DNA from: Qipengyuania proteolytica
GTDB taxonomy: Bacteria; Pseudomonadota; Alphaproteobacteria; Sphingomonadales; Sphingomonadaceae
Direction of reading: 5' to 3'
DNA length: 64,000 nt
NCBI RefSeq assembly: GCF_019711565.1
Contig: NZ_JAIGNN010000001.1
Location: 62,001 to 126,000, forward strand
The translations under genes were made by a program, and so were the position numbers. The notes beneath the pieces are model-generated. The model did no database searches. It was given only the letters and a program-made list of their open reading frames with translations, and was not told the DNA's origin. This document shows, piece after piece, positions 32,812 to 42,155 of this stretch (position 1 is the stretch's first letter; each line of letters begins with the position of its first letter).

Positions 32812-35373
32812 ATGCTTTCCAGATTGCTAGTTCTGACCGCCTCGCCGGTCGCCTTGCTCATGGCCACGCAACCGGCGCTTGCTCAAACGGCGCAGACCGA
32901 TACGGTCGTGGCTGCCGATGCGCCGGGCGATATGCCCGTCGAAGCGAGCGTTCATCCCGAACAATGGCCCGAGATCGCCTTCCCGCGCGTGCTCACCGAA
33001 GCAGGCGAGGCGCGCGTCCAGGCGATCCTCGCGCGCATGACGGTAGAACAGAAGGTGGGTCAGATCATCCAGGCCGACATCGCCAGCGTCACGCCCGAGG
33101 ATGTGCGCCGTTACCGCCTCGGTTCGGTCCTCAACGGGGGCAATTCGGGGCCGGGCGGCGACGATCTGGCTCCGGCGGAGAAATGGCTCGAACTGGCCGA
33201 CGCTCTTTACGAAGCCTCGATGGATGTCGCGGTGGGCGAGCCCGCGATCCCGATCGTGTGGGGCACCGATGCGGTGCACGGCCACAGCAATATCATCGGC
33301 GCCACGATCTTTCCGCATAATGTCGGACTGGGCGCGACGCGCGATCCCGAACTGATCGAGCGCATCGGACAGGTCACCGCGGTCGAGATCCGGGTCACCG
33401 GGCAGGAATGGACCTTCGCGCCCACCGTGGCCGTCCCGCAGGATTATCGCTGGGGGCGGGCCTACGAAGGCTATTCCTCCGATCCTTCGCTGGTCGCTGC
33501 CTACGTCGGCAGCATGATCCGCGGCCTGCAGGGCCCGCCATCGATCAGTCCGATCCTCGCCGGCCCGCACGTCGCCGCCAGTACCAAGCATTATCTCGCC
33601 GACGGCGGGACCACCGATGGCCGGGACCAGGGCGATGCGGCGATTTCCGAACTCGAGCTACGGCTGATCCACGGCGCACCCTATATCCCGGCGATTGAGA
33701 ACGGTGTCGCCACGATCATGACCAGCTTCTCGAGCTGGAACGGGGTCAAACTTTCCGCGCATCGCGGGCTGATAACCGACGTACTCAAGGGCCGGATGAA
33801 TTTCGACGGCATGGTGATCACCGACTGGAATGCGCACGGCCAGGTCGCCGGGTGCAGCAACGCCAGCTGCCCCCGGGCGGTCGATGCGGGGATCGACATG
33901 TTCATGGCGCCCGACAGCTGGCGCATGTTCTACGACAGCACGCTGGCACAGGTGCGCGACGGCACGATCGCGATGGACCGGCTCGACGACGCGGTTGCGC
34001 GCGTCTTGCGGCTGAAGGAACGGCTCGGCCTGTTCGCAATGGGCAAGCCATCGCAGCGCGCGCTGTCGGGCGAGTATGATCTGCTCGGCGCGCCTGACCA
34101 CCGGGCGGTCGCGCGCGAGGCGGTGCGCAAGTCGATGGTGCTGCTCAAGAACACCGGCGTGCTGCCCTTGCAGCCGGGCGGCCGCATCCTCGTCGCGGGC
34201 GACGCGGCGAACGACATCGCGCGCCAGTCGGGTGGCTGGACGCTGAGCTGGCAGGGCACCGGGCTCGAAAACGACCTTTTCCCGGGGGCCACCTCGCTTT
34301 GGTCGGGGATCGAACAGGCCGCCAGGGCCACCGGCGGCAGTGCCCAGCTTTCGGAGGACGGGACGTTCATGCAACGGCCCGATGCCGCGATCGTGATCTT
34401 CGGCGAAACGCCCTATGCGGAATTCCAGGGGGACATCACCACGCTTCAATTGCGCCCCGAATTGCGCAGCCCGATCGCCACCATGCGACGGCTTAAGGAG
34501 CAGGGCATTCCAGTCATCGCGGTGATGATCACCGGTCGCCCGCTCTATGTGAACGAAGCGCTCAACACTGCCGACGCCTTCGTCACCGCATGGTTGCCCG
34601 GTTCGGAAGGTGGCGGCGTCGCCGACATGCTTTTTGCAGGCAGGAATGGTGTGTTCGCGCACGACTTCCAGGGCCTGCTGCCGACCGGATGGCCTGCTAC
34701 GGCGAAGCACGGCGGCCCCATGCTTTTCCCGTTCGGTTACGGACTGCGCTATGCAGACGGTCCGCGCGCCTGGACACCGGTCCCACAGGAAAGCGGCGTC
34801 AGCGACGACGGCAGCAATGGGAGTGTCTTCTTCGAGCTTGGCTCCCCCGCCTCATCGTGGTCGCTCATTGTATCTGAGGACGACGGTAGCAATGCGCTTC
34901 GCGTGACCACTGTGCCAGTGGATGCGCTACATGGGCGTGTGCGGATTTCGGCTACCGACCACGGCGTGCAGGAAGGCGCACGAAGTTTCACCATCGATTC
35001 CCAAGGTGCGGCGATCGAGCTGGCTGCGATGGACCCGATTGACATCTCACGCGAAACGAATGGCGACATGCTGCTGCTCAGCACGGTGCGTCGTGATTCA
35101 TCCATCACCGACGCACTCTCGATGTCTATGCGTTGCGACGGTAACCCCTGCGATAACTCTGTTCCGATTGCCGAGTTCGGCAGGCTAGCCGAGCGAGAGT
35201 GGACCACGCTAGGCATCCCGCTCAAATGCTTTAGGGCCGCCGGTGCCGATATGGGTCGCATCAGCTCGCCCTTTCGGATCACTATCAACCAAGCGGCAGC
35301 ATTGAGCATTTCCCGCGTCGCCCTCGGAAGTTTGTCGGACGCGGGAGTGATCGCAAATTGCAAGACTGATTAG
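32812..35373 (+). CDS. GH3 exo-beta-glucosidase with C-terminal ExoP-like carbohydrate domain
   Basis: 853 aa from ATG 32812 (an ATG at 32803 is also in frame). Signal peptide LVLTASPVALLMATQPALAQ. GH3 domain: MTVEQKVGQIIQADIASVTP, VWGTDAVHGHSNIIGATIFP, and nucleophile Asp338 in FDGMVITDWNAHGQ. The second GH3 domain covers about 420-650 and ends FGYGLRYADG. The last 200 residues resemble the ExoP galactose-binding-like domain of marine exo-1,3/1,4-beta-glucanases. It cleaves glucosyl units from beta-glucans in the periplasm. The segment around residues 492-651 exists as a second copy at 21877-22355. Confidence 0.95.
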   Translation: MLSRLLVLTASPVALLMATQPALAQTAQTDTVVAADAPGDMPVEASVHPEQWPEIAFPRVLTEAGEARVQAILARMTVEQKVGQIIQADIASVTPEDVRRYRLGSVLNGGNSGPGGDDLAPAEKWLELADALYEASMDVAVGEPAIPIVWGTDAVHGHSNIIGATIFPHNVGLGATRDPELIERIGQVTAVEIRVTGQEWTFAPTVAVPQDYRWGRAYEGYSSDPSLVAAYVGSMIRGLQGPPSISPILAGPHVAASTKHYLADGGTTDGRDQGDAAISELELRLIHGAPYIPAIENGVATIMTSFSSWNGVKLSAHRGLITDVLKGRMNFDGMVITDWNAHGQVAGCSNASCPRAVDAGIDMFMAPDSWRMFYDSTLAQVRDGTIAMDRLDDAVARVLRLKERLGLFAMGKPSQRALSGEYDLLGAPDHRAVAREAVRKSMVLLKNTGVLPLQPGGRILVAGDAANDIARQSGGWTLSWQGTGLENDLFPGATSLWSGIEQAARATGGSAQLSEDGTFMQRPDAAIVIFGETPYAEFQGDITTLQLRPELRSPIATMRRLKEQGIPVIAVMITGRPLYVNEALNTADAFVTAWLPGSEGGGVADMLFAGRNGVFAHDFQGLLPTGWPATAKHGGPMLFPFGYGLRYADGPRAWTPVPQESGVSDDGSNGSVFFELGSPASSWSLIVSEDDGSNALRVTTVPVDALHGRVRISATDHGVQEGARSFTIDSQGAAIELAAMDPIDISRETNGDMLLLSTVRRDSSITDALSMSMRCDGNPCDNSVPIAEFGRLAEREWTTLGIPLKCFRAAGADMGRISSPFRITINQAAALSISRVALGSLSDAGVIANCKTD

Positions 35374-35468
35374 GCGAACGAGTATCAATTCCGGCTTTAG
35401 CTGCCTCCGATGCAGTTCACGTAAAACGTATCCGCTCAGCGCGCGAGTGATGCACGAAAGGCTATCGA

Positions 35469-35906
35469 ATGACCTTTCTTTGGAAAAAGTGGGGCCGCGC
35501 AATCCGCCCTTCGGGGATAGCGGATATGAACAAGGGACAGGCAAACGATCCTAGCACGGTGGGCATAGCTAGGGTCTTGGGGCCGACGCTTGTGCTTGTT
35601 GCCGCAACGGAGCGAGCCAATTTTGAAATCTGGCAGAGCGCAGATCCAGCGATTGTGTATCTGAACGGATTATTTTTGCTGGTGGGCGGCCTGTTCGTCG
35701 TGACCAATCATAACCAATGGCGGCCTAGTCGGAATTTGTCGATTACGTTGGCAGGATGGTTGCTGTGTTTTGGTGGAGCGTTTCGTATGGCGTTTCCGCA
35801 AACCCGGCAATTGGGCGAAGGCACTGTGGGAAATGTAGTAATTGGTACGGTTTTTATTCTAGGGGTCGCAATTTGCATGCTCGGGGCAGGGAAGTATAAT
35901 AAATGA
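35469..35906 (+). CDS. Small four-helix membrane protein, unrecognised
   Basis: 145 aa with AAAGG 8 bp before the ATG; an internal ATG at 35526 is possible. Four hydrophobic segments alternate with short polar loops: VLGPTLVLVAATERANFEIW, YLNGLFLLVGGLFVVTNHNQ, LAGWLLCFGGAFRMAFPQTR and VVIGTVFILGVAICMLGAGK. It looks like a conserved inner-membrane protein of unknown function. It stands alone downstream of the GH3 gene, 95 bp away. Confidence 0.7.
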   Translation: MTFLWKKWGRAIRPSGIADMNKGQANDPSTVGIARVLGPTLVLVAATERANFEIWQSADPAIVYLNGLFLLVGGLFVVTNHNQWRPSRNLSITLAGWLLCFGGAFRMAFPQTRQLGEGTVGNVVIGTVFILGVAICMLGAGKYNK

Positions 35907-36620
35907 TGTGAAACCCCGACCGATACGCGACTCGTTTCGGAAATATTCCTAGCAGACTGAACCGTTTTAAATCTGGCGAGGCAGGGCATGCTGCGGCGCA
36001 TTTCGGTGCCTGCCGTTCCATTGCGCACCGCAGCTGTCTCAGCGGCGAACAGCTACTAACAAAGCTGCCGACAGGGACGAGCCCGGCAAAATCCGGAAAA
36101 TAAAAATTAGAGGGCGTCGCTCACCGTGTTCCCGCTGCCAGAAACTATGCTGCTTTGTAATCCGTCGGCGGGGCTGTTTGTGTGAATGGGCCCTAGTGAC
36201 TTTCAAGTCGGAACACGCAGATGAGTGGCGAATGCCTCTGCAGCAAGATTGAGGCTTTCCGTCCAGCGTTGGCGGCGCACGGTCCGACCTCAGCGCTCAC
36301 CCAGATCAACCAAGACCTGACTCTCGCGCAGGAGGCGGTGCCAAGAATTTGGACAGCGATAGGAAAACAGTCTTTTGGCTTGCGCCTGTCCAACAACCCA
36401 AAGTCGATGATCACCCCCTTCGATTATCCGAGCGCGTTCAAAATCCGACTCTGATTGGTCGATTACAGCATTTCGATAGAAGGCAAGAGCCGATCCCCAT
36501 CATAAAGCAGCGATTGAAATCAACGGGCCTGCGCCCGCTCCCGTGGCAGCTTATCGGTGAACAAGGAGACTGGATGGAACAAACGCTACCTGTCCTCGTC
36601 ATACCGGGAGGAGGAGCCTG
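35907..36620. other. Intergenic stretch without a supported gene
   Basis: 714 bp. Two short plus-strand frames (36221-36454 and 36349-36621) overlap each other and show no recognisable motifs or ribosome sites. GAGGAGG just before 36621 is the ribosome site of the next gene. I see nothing else in it. Confidence 0.45.
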
Positions 36621-37166
36621 ATGAGTGAGACTGCAGACTGGTTGAAAAATTGGAATGACGTAATCGACACCGCTCTCTCGGCTGTGTTGTTCTACGCCCT
36701 GATAGTCGTCCTCGTGCAAGTGTTCGGAAAAAGGTCCACGGCTCAGCTGAACAATTTCGACTGGATCATAAACATCACCGTTGGAAGCTTGGCTGCCTCG
36801 GGCATCTTGCTTGATTCAGTTCCAGCCCTCCGTGCCACGGTCGCTATCGTCGTTATCATGATCTTGCAGTTTATTTTGACGTGGGTCGTCCTTCGCTCCA
36901 AGTTTGTCGCGCATCTGGTGAAAGCATCCCCCACCCTATTGACCCATAAGGGCCAATATATCGACTCGGCCCTACGCAAGACTCGCATCTCTAGAGAGGA
37001 GATCTGCAGCGCATTGCGCGAACATGGCCTAGCCACAAACGATGCGAACTGGGTGGTCCTGGAAACCGATGGTCGCCTTACGGTAATACCGAAACAGGAC
37101 ATTGAATTGGACGAGGCGGATGCCATGGGGAATGTCGAGAGACCGCAGCACCTTCCACCTACCTGA
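36621..37166 (+). CDS. YetF/DUF421-family membrane protein
   Basis: 181 aa, preceded by GGAGGAG. Three N-terminal membrane helices (ALSAVLFYALIVVLVQVFGK, FDWIINITVGSLAASGILLD, ATVAIVVIMILQFILTWVVL) contain the family signature GKRSTAQLNNFDWIINITVG. A cytoplasmic DUF421 domain follows (LLTHKGQYIDSALRKTRISR, EEICSALREHGLATNDANWV, VLETDGRLTVIP). YetF proteins are of uncertain role, linked to spore germination or stress in other bacteria. Confidence 0.9.
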   Translation: MSETADWLKNWNDVIDTALSAVLFYALIVVLVQVFGKRSTAQLNNFDWIINITVGSLAASGILLDSVPALRATVAIVVIMILQFILTWVVLRSKFVAHLVKASPTLLTHKGQYIDSALRKTRISREEICSALREHGLATNDANWVVLETDGRLTVIPKQDIELDEADAMGNVERPQHLPPT

Positions 37167-37339
37167 TCCCGATCTCAGAACCATTCGACCGTCGTGCCCG
37201 GTCTGGGATAGCCCTAGATGAGTGCGGCACTTGTATGAGCTGCCCAATTGGCTCCCAGTGATCCTGAACCCCTTCACCACATTCGGCAACCTGCTGCCCA
37301 GCGATGGAACTAGTCATAAGGTGATGAATTTTCATATCC

Positions 37340-38029
37340 ATGCTTATCGATGATGAAACCCGGATCGAGGGGGAAGAAGAGCTTCGCGCCCGAATAGCCG
37401 AATCAGACTTTCCCTGCGTGGGAGCAAAATCTGCTCTGGCGAAGGGAACTCTCAAGGTCCTCGTATGCCATAGCCTGGAGAGCGGATGGGACGATGTTCG
37501 TATCCATCGCGAACTCATGGAATGGGCTGAGGACTACAAGGCTGATCCCAAAGGTTTGCGGAGCCTCGCGGTTGTATTCTCAGGCCCTGAAAACCTGGAT
37601 GAAGCCGAGTTCGAAACGCTGATGTGGACGCGCATTCAATCGTTCGCAGATAAGGATCATTGGCTTGGTCAACGCTACGATCATCGCGTCAGCGCCGACC
37701 CTTCAGACCCGCACTTTTCTTTGAGCTTCGGCGGCGAAGCGTTCTTTGTGGTAGGACTCCATCCAAGGGCGTCTCGGCCCGCACGTCGTTTTCCAAGGCC
37801 CACGCTGGTGTTCAATCTCCACGCTCAATTCGAACAGCTTCGCGAGGAAGGTAGATATGAACGCATGCGCGAACGAATTCTTGAAAGAGACAAGGAGCTA
37901 GCCGGCTCTCTCAACCCCATGCTGGCGCGGCACGGCGAAGCGAGCGAAGCCCGCCAATACAGCGGTCGTGTGGTGACCGACGATTGGGAATGCCCCTTTC
38001 GCGACAAACGAGCGAGGACCAAAGCTTGA
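37340..38029 (+). CDS. GntA-like (YqcI/YcgG) heme-dependent N-hydroxylase family protein
   Basis: 229 aa. The YqcI/YcgG family signature is intact: IAESDFPCVGAKSALAKGTL near residues 20-39, then HFSLSFGGEAFFVVGLHPRA and SRPARRFPRPTLVFNLHAQF (residues 130-170). GntA of guanitoxin biosynthesis, an enzyme of this family, hydroxylates a guanidine nitrogen using heme. Whether this protein does the same is inference. Its stop overlaps a TTG start of the DUF1989 gene (TTGA), so the two are translated together. Confidence 0.87.
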   Translation: MLIDDETRIEGEEELRARIAESDFPCVGAKSALAKGTLKVLVCHSLESGWDDVRIHRELMEWAEDYKADPKGLRSLAVVFSGPENLDEAEFETLMWTRIQSFADKDHWLGQRYDHRVSADPSDPHFSLSFGGEAFFVVGLHPRASRPARRFPRPTLVFNLHAQFEQLREEGRYERMRERILERDKELAGSLNPMLARHGEASEARQYSGRVVTDDWECPFRDKRARTKA

Positions 38030-38619
38030 CCGAAGTCATTGCCCCCCGCAGCGGGACCGCCTTCGCTCTCGAGTGTGGACAGGTTCTGAAGGTGATCGAC
38101 CCCGAGGGCACGCAAGTAAGCGACCTGGTCGCGTTTGCTTCACAAGATACGCGCGAAGCTCTCTCCAATGGGCGAACCTTCGACTACGAAGAGACGCTCC
38201 AGTTAAGCGAAGGTAATCAGCTGTGGTCCAACCGATCAAAGGCCATGCTGAGTATCATCGAGGATAAGGTCGGCACGCATGATTTTTTGCTGACGCCTTG
38301 TAGCGAAGATACCTTCCGGCACTTCTATCCTGACCAGCCCGTTCACCGCGGCTGCTTCGGCAACCTGGCGGAGGCGCTTGCACCCTACGGGATCGAACCC
38401 GACCAGATACCATGCGCCTTCAACGTTTTCATGAATGTGCCTGTAGCGCCGGACGGCTCACTGCGTGTCGACCCGCCGATAAGCAAGCCGGGGGACTATA
38501 TTCGCCTGAGAGCCGAAATGGATCTCGTTATCGGCCTTACAGCTTGTTCCGCATACGCGTCCAACGGCGGCAGCTTTAAACCGATCCACTATGAAATCGA
38601 GTGCGAACCAACGCATTGA
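38026..38619 (+). CDS. DUF1989, urea-carboxylase-associated family protein
   Basis: 197 aa from a TTG at 38026 with GAGGA 8 bp upstream; this start overlaps the gntA-like stop. Family motifs: VIAPRSGTAFALECGQVLKV, IDPEGTQVSDLVAFASQDT, NQLWSNRSKAMLSIIEDKVG, and the metal-type HRGCFGNLAEALAPYGI. DUF1989 proteins occur with urea carboxylase or carboxyguanidine/guanidine degradation genes. The coupling with a possible guanidine N-hydroxylase suggests a shared guanidino-compound pathway, which is not proven. Confidence 0.87.
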   Translation: MTEVIAPRSGTAFALECGQVLKVIDPEGTQVSDLVAFASQDTREALSNGRTFDYEETLQLSEGNQLWSNRSKAMLSIIEDKVGTHDFLLTPCSEDTFRHFYPDQPVHRGCFGNLAEALAPYGIEPDQIPCAFNVFMNVPVAPDGSLRVDPPISKPGDYIRLRAEMDLVIGLTACSAYASNGGSFKPIHYEIECEPTH

Positions 38620-38622
38620 GAT

Positions 38623-39040
38623 TCAGTACTCGGTTGCTACTGCTAAGCGTCCCCTCCCGTCAATAATAAGAACGTCCCTGTCGTCAAACAAGTAACGGCT
38701 TCGCTCGGCGATCCAGCCGTTGAGCATGCTACAACCTGAATTGACCGCAAATCGCAACGGTCTGGTGTTGCTCGGAGGAATGTCTGCATCTGGGAAATCG
38801 GCACGGCGGGTCATACGAACGTGATGTGGGCGCGTAGTTGTCCGACCGATCAGGCGCCAAATTGAGCCGATAGCGGGCATCTGGAGGCCCCATGACTGAA
38901 ATCACGAAGTCTAATTCTTTTCTTCCGACGAGATCCCGAGCTTCGCTCAGTGTGCTGGCATCAGTCACCTGATAACCAAGCACCTCGAGAGAATCGACCA
39001 AACTCATCGGGATCAAAGGTTCGTCCTTGACCAGAAGCAA
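38623..39040 (-). pseudogene. Frameshifted response-regulator receiver domain
   Basis: From 39040 leftward one frame gives LLVKDEPLIPMSLVDSLEVL followed by GYQVTDASTLSEARDLVGRK and LDFVISVMGPPD, the first two thirds of a CheY-like receiver; the expected phosphoacceptor Asp (usually VISDLGLPD) reads as Val. Near 38880 a second frame continues with a plausible receiver end (WRLIGRT, RMTRRADFPDADIP). The break, the lost Asp and the absence of a proper start mark it as non-functional. A single-domain receiver of the sphingomonad type is the likely parent. Confidence 0.55.
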
Positions 39041-39367
39041 TCAGCGCAAGTCTTCCAGCCATATCTAGTCGAAACGCCCTGAGCAGTTCGGCAGGTATTT
39101 GGCCGCTAGCTGACCGTACCCTAATGGCCCATTCCGTCGAAAAGCTGCCTGTCCGCTAACGACCCGGAAGCGGACGTTCAACTGGGTCTTGCTTCCGCTC
39201 TGGATCTCCAAATACTCGCGTCTCGAGAAGCTGCAGAACGGCACGCTAGCAGTCGACGAGGCTACGAACCTGCGCCGCCCGGGAGGACGGGCAAGGCGCG
39301 TTCGAAGCGGGCCGATATGGTGTGGAAAGAGGCCTGCAGGCTCAACTGAAGCGCCTGCCGGCACGGC
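39041..39367. other. Intergenic stretch without a supported gene
   Basis: 327 bp. Overlapping short frames in both directions lack motifs. Part of it (about 39,110-39,185) resembles degenerate intergenic sequence seen again near 44,750 and 49,600. It lies between two broken genes and is probably decayed DNA. Confidence 0.4.
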
Positions 39368-39595
39368 TCACCCGGCGGCGGCCCGCAATTCGAGGAGCTT
39401 TTTGGCGGTCGGCTCGCTCGACGGCGGGTTCTGGCCGGTAATCAGCAGGCCATCCCTGACGACGTGGGGTCCAAATACGCCGCCCTCGGAAAAATCGCCG
39501 CCCTGCTGCTTCAGCACGTCCTCGAGCCAGAACCCGGTCTTCTTGCCGGTGTCGCCCAGTTTGTCGTGACTGGTGAGAACCATGAGGATTTTCAT
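39368..39595 (-). pseudogene. DJ-1/PfpI-family protein with large internal deletion
   Basis: 75 codons from ATG 39595. The first 25 (KILMVLTSHDKLGDTGKKTG, then FWLE) are the exact N-terminus of type 1 glutamine amidotransferase-like DJ-1/PfpI proteins. The rest (VLKQQGGDFSEGGVFGPHVV, RDGLLITGQNPPSSE) is their C-terminus. About 140 residues between them, including the nucleophile Cys region, are missing without loss of frame. I treat it as a deletion remnant. Confidence 0.75.
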
Positions 39596-39780
39596 GCGCG
39601 TAGTCCTTTTTGCCAGCGGGGGGTGTGCGCCGTAACCGGACGGCGCTTCACCATTGAAACACGCCAACCCACATCGGTTTCGAAACGCAATTTTTCGTCG
39701 CCCGCGGAACCGTTCGCGAAATCGCGGTTATCCATGGATGACGGGTCGCTCCGCGCAGGGAGCCCCACACCTTGTCGAAT

Positions 39781-39800
39781 TATTCAACAGACGTTGAATA
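39781..39800. promoter_or_regulatory. TetR operator of the efflux operon
   Basis: TATTCAACAGACGTTGAATA is a perfect 8-bp-arm palindrome with a 4-base centre, 43 bp upstream of the tetR-family ATG. Its length and symmetry fit a TetR dimer site and predict autoregulation of the whole operon. Confidence 0.7.
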
Positions 39801-39843
39801 TTGAATTGCCGGTCCTTATGTTGCGACGCACAAGGAAGCGCAC

Positions 39844-40473
39844 ATGACTGACCGACGCGGGCGCGGACGCCCCAGCGAACCCAATACCGATACCAGCGCG
39901 GCGATTGCCAACGCCGCGCTGCAGCGATTTGCCGCGCAGGGTTTCGAAGCGACCTCGCTGCGCGAAATCGCGAAGGATGCGGGTGTCGACGTGGCGCTGA
40001 TCTCCTACCGTTTCGGCGGCAAGCATGGGCTTTGGAAAGAGATCGTCTCGCAGGCGGCGGTCGACCTTCACGACGCGCTCGATCTTGCCTTGCGCGAGAG
40101 GAACGCCGGCACCGCGCAGGACCGCCTGGCCCATTCCTCGCGCGCCTTCCTCGCCTATCTTCTCGATCGCCCCGAGGTCCCGCGCTTGTTGCTGCGCGAC
40201 ATCACCGTCCACAGCGACCGGTCGCAATGGCTGCTCGAAACGCTCTCGCTGCCCCTTCACCAGCATTTCATCGCCTTGGCGCAAGCCGCAACGGAGGAGC
40301 GTGACAAGCCGCCGGCGCATCTCGACTTCAGGGTGGCGAATTTCATCTATTCCGCCGCCAGTACCATCGCCCGGCGCGAACGCATCGGCAAGCTTGTCGG
40401 CGGCATGGAAGACGATGCCCAATTTGCAGCCGCGCTCGAAGAGGTACTCGTTGAGGGAACGCTGATACAGTGA
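39844..40473 (+). CDS. TetR-family repressor of the efflux operon
   Basis: 209 aa. HTH at the N-terminus: AIANAALQRFAAQGFEATSL, REIAKDAGVDVALISYRFGG, KHGLWKEIV. The C-terminal part resembles the CecR/TetR_C_11-like domain of regulators beside efflux pumps (LDRPEVPRLLLRDITVHSDR). Its stop overlaps the GTG of the MFS pump gene by 4 bp. It most likely represses itself and the three pump genes through the palindrome at 39781. Confidence 0.94.
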   Translation: MTDRRGRGRPSEPNTDTSAAIANAALQRFAAQGFEATSLREIAKDAGVDVALISYRFGGKHGLWKEIVSQAAVDLHDALDLALRERNAGTAQDRLAHSSRAFLAYLLDRPEVPRLLLRDITVHSDRSQWLLETLSLPLHQHFIALAQAATEERDKPPAHLDFRVANFIYSAASTIARRERIGKLVGGMEDDAQFAAALEEVLVEGTLIQ

Positions 40474-42155
40474 CGGGCCGCAACACCCTCATCGACACGG
40501 TGGACGGCTACCGGTTCAAGCCGCACGAGATGCCGATCCTCCCCGGCTCTCCGGCCAATCCCGACCATCCTCCGGCGCGCCGAGCGGCCTATCTCGCCAT
40601 CGGCATCTTCATGGCCCTGGTGGGCGGCGCGCAAAACGGTTTCCTCCTTGCCAACGCACCGGCACTCCAAGCCGAATTCGCACTGACCCCGGTCGAAACA
40701 GGCTGGCTGACCGTGGCCTTCTATTCGACCTACGCGACAATGAGCATGCTATTGTTCCGCGTGCGCCAGGAATTCGGCATCCAGCCCTTCGTGCGCTGGG
40801 CCATGGCGGGACTGGTCGCGGCCAATTTCGTACAGATGATCGGGCCCGGCTACTACCCCGAGCTCGCCGCGCGCGCAGTTGCGGGCATTGCCGCCAGCGG
40901 CCTCTCCGCACTCGCGATCTATTACCTCATGCAGGGCCTGCCTGCGGCCATGCGTGTTGGCGGACTGGTCATCTCGCTCGGCCTCACGCAGGTCGCCTTC
41001 CCGCTGACCCGCGCGCTGTCGCCAGTGCTGCTGGTCGACGGCGAGATCAGCCATATCTTCCAGTTCCAGTTCGCGCTTTCGCTACTGGGCCTGGGAATGG
41101 TCTACTGGTTGCGCCTGCCGCCGGGCATCCGCAAGCAGACCTTCGAGAAGCTCGATATCCCGAGCATCGCCCTGTTCGTCGTCGGGGTCGCAGCACTGTG
41201 CGCCTTCCTGATCCAGGGCCGCATCCAGTGGTGGGACACGCCATGGCTCGGTTACGCGCTGGCCGCCAGCATCCTCGCGCTTGGCGGCTGCTTCCTGATC
41301 GAAGCCAACCGCAAGAGCCCCATGCTCGATCTCAGCTGGCTGTCGAGCCGCGCGATCCTCGCGCTTGCGCTGATCGGGGCGACGGTGCGCATCCTCGTTG
41401 CCGAACAGGGGTTCGGGGCGAGCGGGATGCTCGCCGCGCTGGGTTACGGCAACGAGCAGCTGACCGGTTATTTCTGGGTGCTTGCCGGGGCGACGTTTGG
41501 CGGCATGGCGCTGTCGGTGGTTCGCCTCGATCCCAAGGACCTCACCCGCCCCGTACTCTTCGCGATCCTCGTCATCTGCATCGCCGCCTTTGCCGATACG
41601 CGCACGGGGGTGATGACACGGCCGCAGGACCTATACCTCACGCAGGCCGCGATCGCCTTCGCTGCGGTTTTCGCCATGGGGCCGATCATGATGGAGGGGA
41701 TGCTGCGCGCGCTTGCGGCGGGCCAGAGCTATGTCATCAGCTTCATCGCGATATTCTCGCTCTCGCAATCGATCGGCGGCCTGGCGGGGATCTCGCTGCT
41801 GTCCGCCTTCCACACCGTGCGCCTCAAGACGCATCTCATCGATGCGGGCAGTACGCTCACTCTCGCCAACCAGCAGCTGGGCCAGGCTCTCGGCAATGCC
41901 GCTCAGCGCGCAGCGCCGCTCCAGGGCGATCCCGCGCTTCAACAGCAGGCCGCTGCCGCAAGTGTCTCGCAGGAAGTCGGCCGCGAGGCCGCCGTGCTCG
42001 CTTTCAACGACGTTTTCTTCCTCATCGGCACGCTGTCGGCAGTGACGTTCGTCGTCGTCTTCGTGCCGTGGCTCCTCAACAAAATTCGCGGGCGTAACCC
42101 GCTTGCCAAGGAACTGGCCTTCATGGAGGCCATGCTCGCAAGGACCAGACAATGA
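40470..42155 (+). CDS. EmrB-like MFS drug efflux transporter (DHA2, 14 helices)
   Basis: 561 aa, GTG start overlapping the TetR stop. About 14 membrane helices are visible, from AAYLAIGIFMALVGGAQNGF to LIGTLSAVTFVVVFVPWLLN, with the large periplasmic loop near residues 440-500 (QQLGQALGNAAQRAAPLQGD) typical of DHA2 pumps. It exports hydrophobic compounds as a proton antiporter through the HlyD-like and NodT partners that follow. It overlaps the emrA-like gene by 4 bp. Confidence 0.92.
   Translation: MTGRNTLIDTVDGYRFKPHEMPILPGSPANPDHPPARRAAYLAIGIFMALVGGAQNGFLLANAPALQAEFALTPVETGWLTVAFYSTYATMSMLLFRVRQEFGIQPFVRWAMAGLVAANFVQMIGPGYYPELAARAVAGIAASGLSALAIYYLMQGLPAAMRVGGLVISLGLTQVAFPLTRALSPVLLVDGEISHIFQFQFALSLLGLGMVYWLRLPPGIRKQTFEKLDIPSIALFVVGVAALCAFLIQGRIQWWDTPWLGYALAASILALGGCFLIEANRKSPMLDLSWLSSRAILALALIGATVRILVAEQGFGASGMLAALGYGNEQLTGYFWVLAGATFGGMALSVVRLDPKDLTRPVLFAILVICIAAFADTRTGVMTRPQDLYLTQAAIAFAAVFAMGPIMMEGMLRALAAGQSYVISFIAIFSLSQSIGGLAGISLLSAFHTVRLKTHLIDAGSTLTLANQQLGQALGNAAQRAAPLQGDPALQQQAAAASVSQEVGREAAVLAFNDVFFLIGTLSAVTFVVVFVPWLLNKIRGRNPLAKELAFMEAMLARTRQ

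Noticed and set aside
30557..32830. 757-codon plus-strand frame opposite the TonB receptor
   Set aside because: Antisense shadow of the receptor; no family motif, and the receptor has plug, barrel and terminator.
36221..36621. Two overlapping short plus-strand frames before the YetF gene
   Set aside because: No motifs, no ribosome site, and composition like non-coding DNA.
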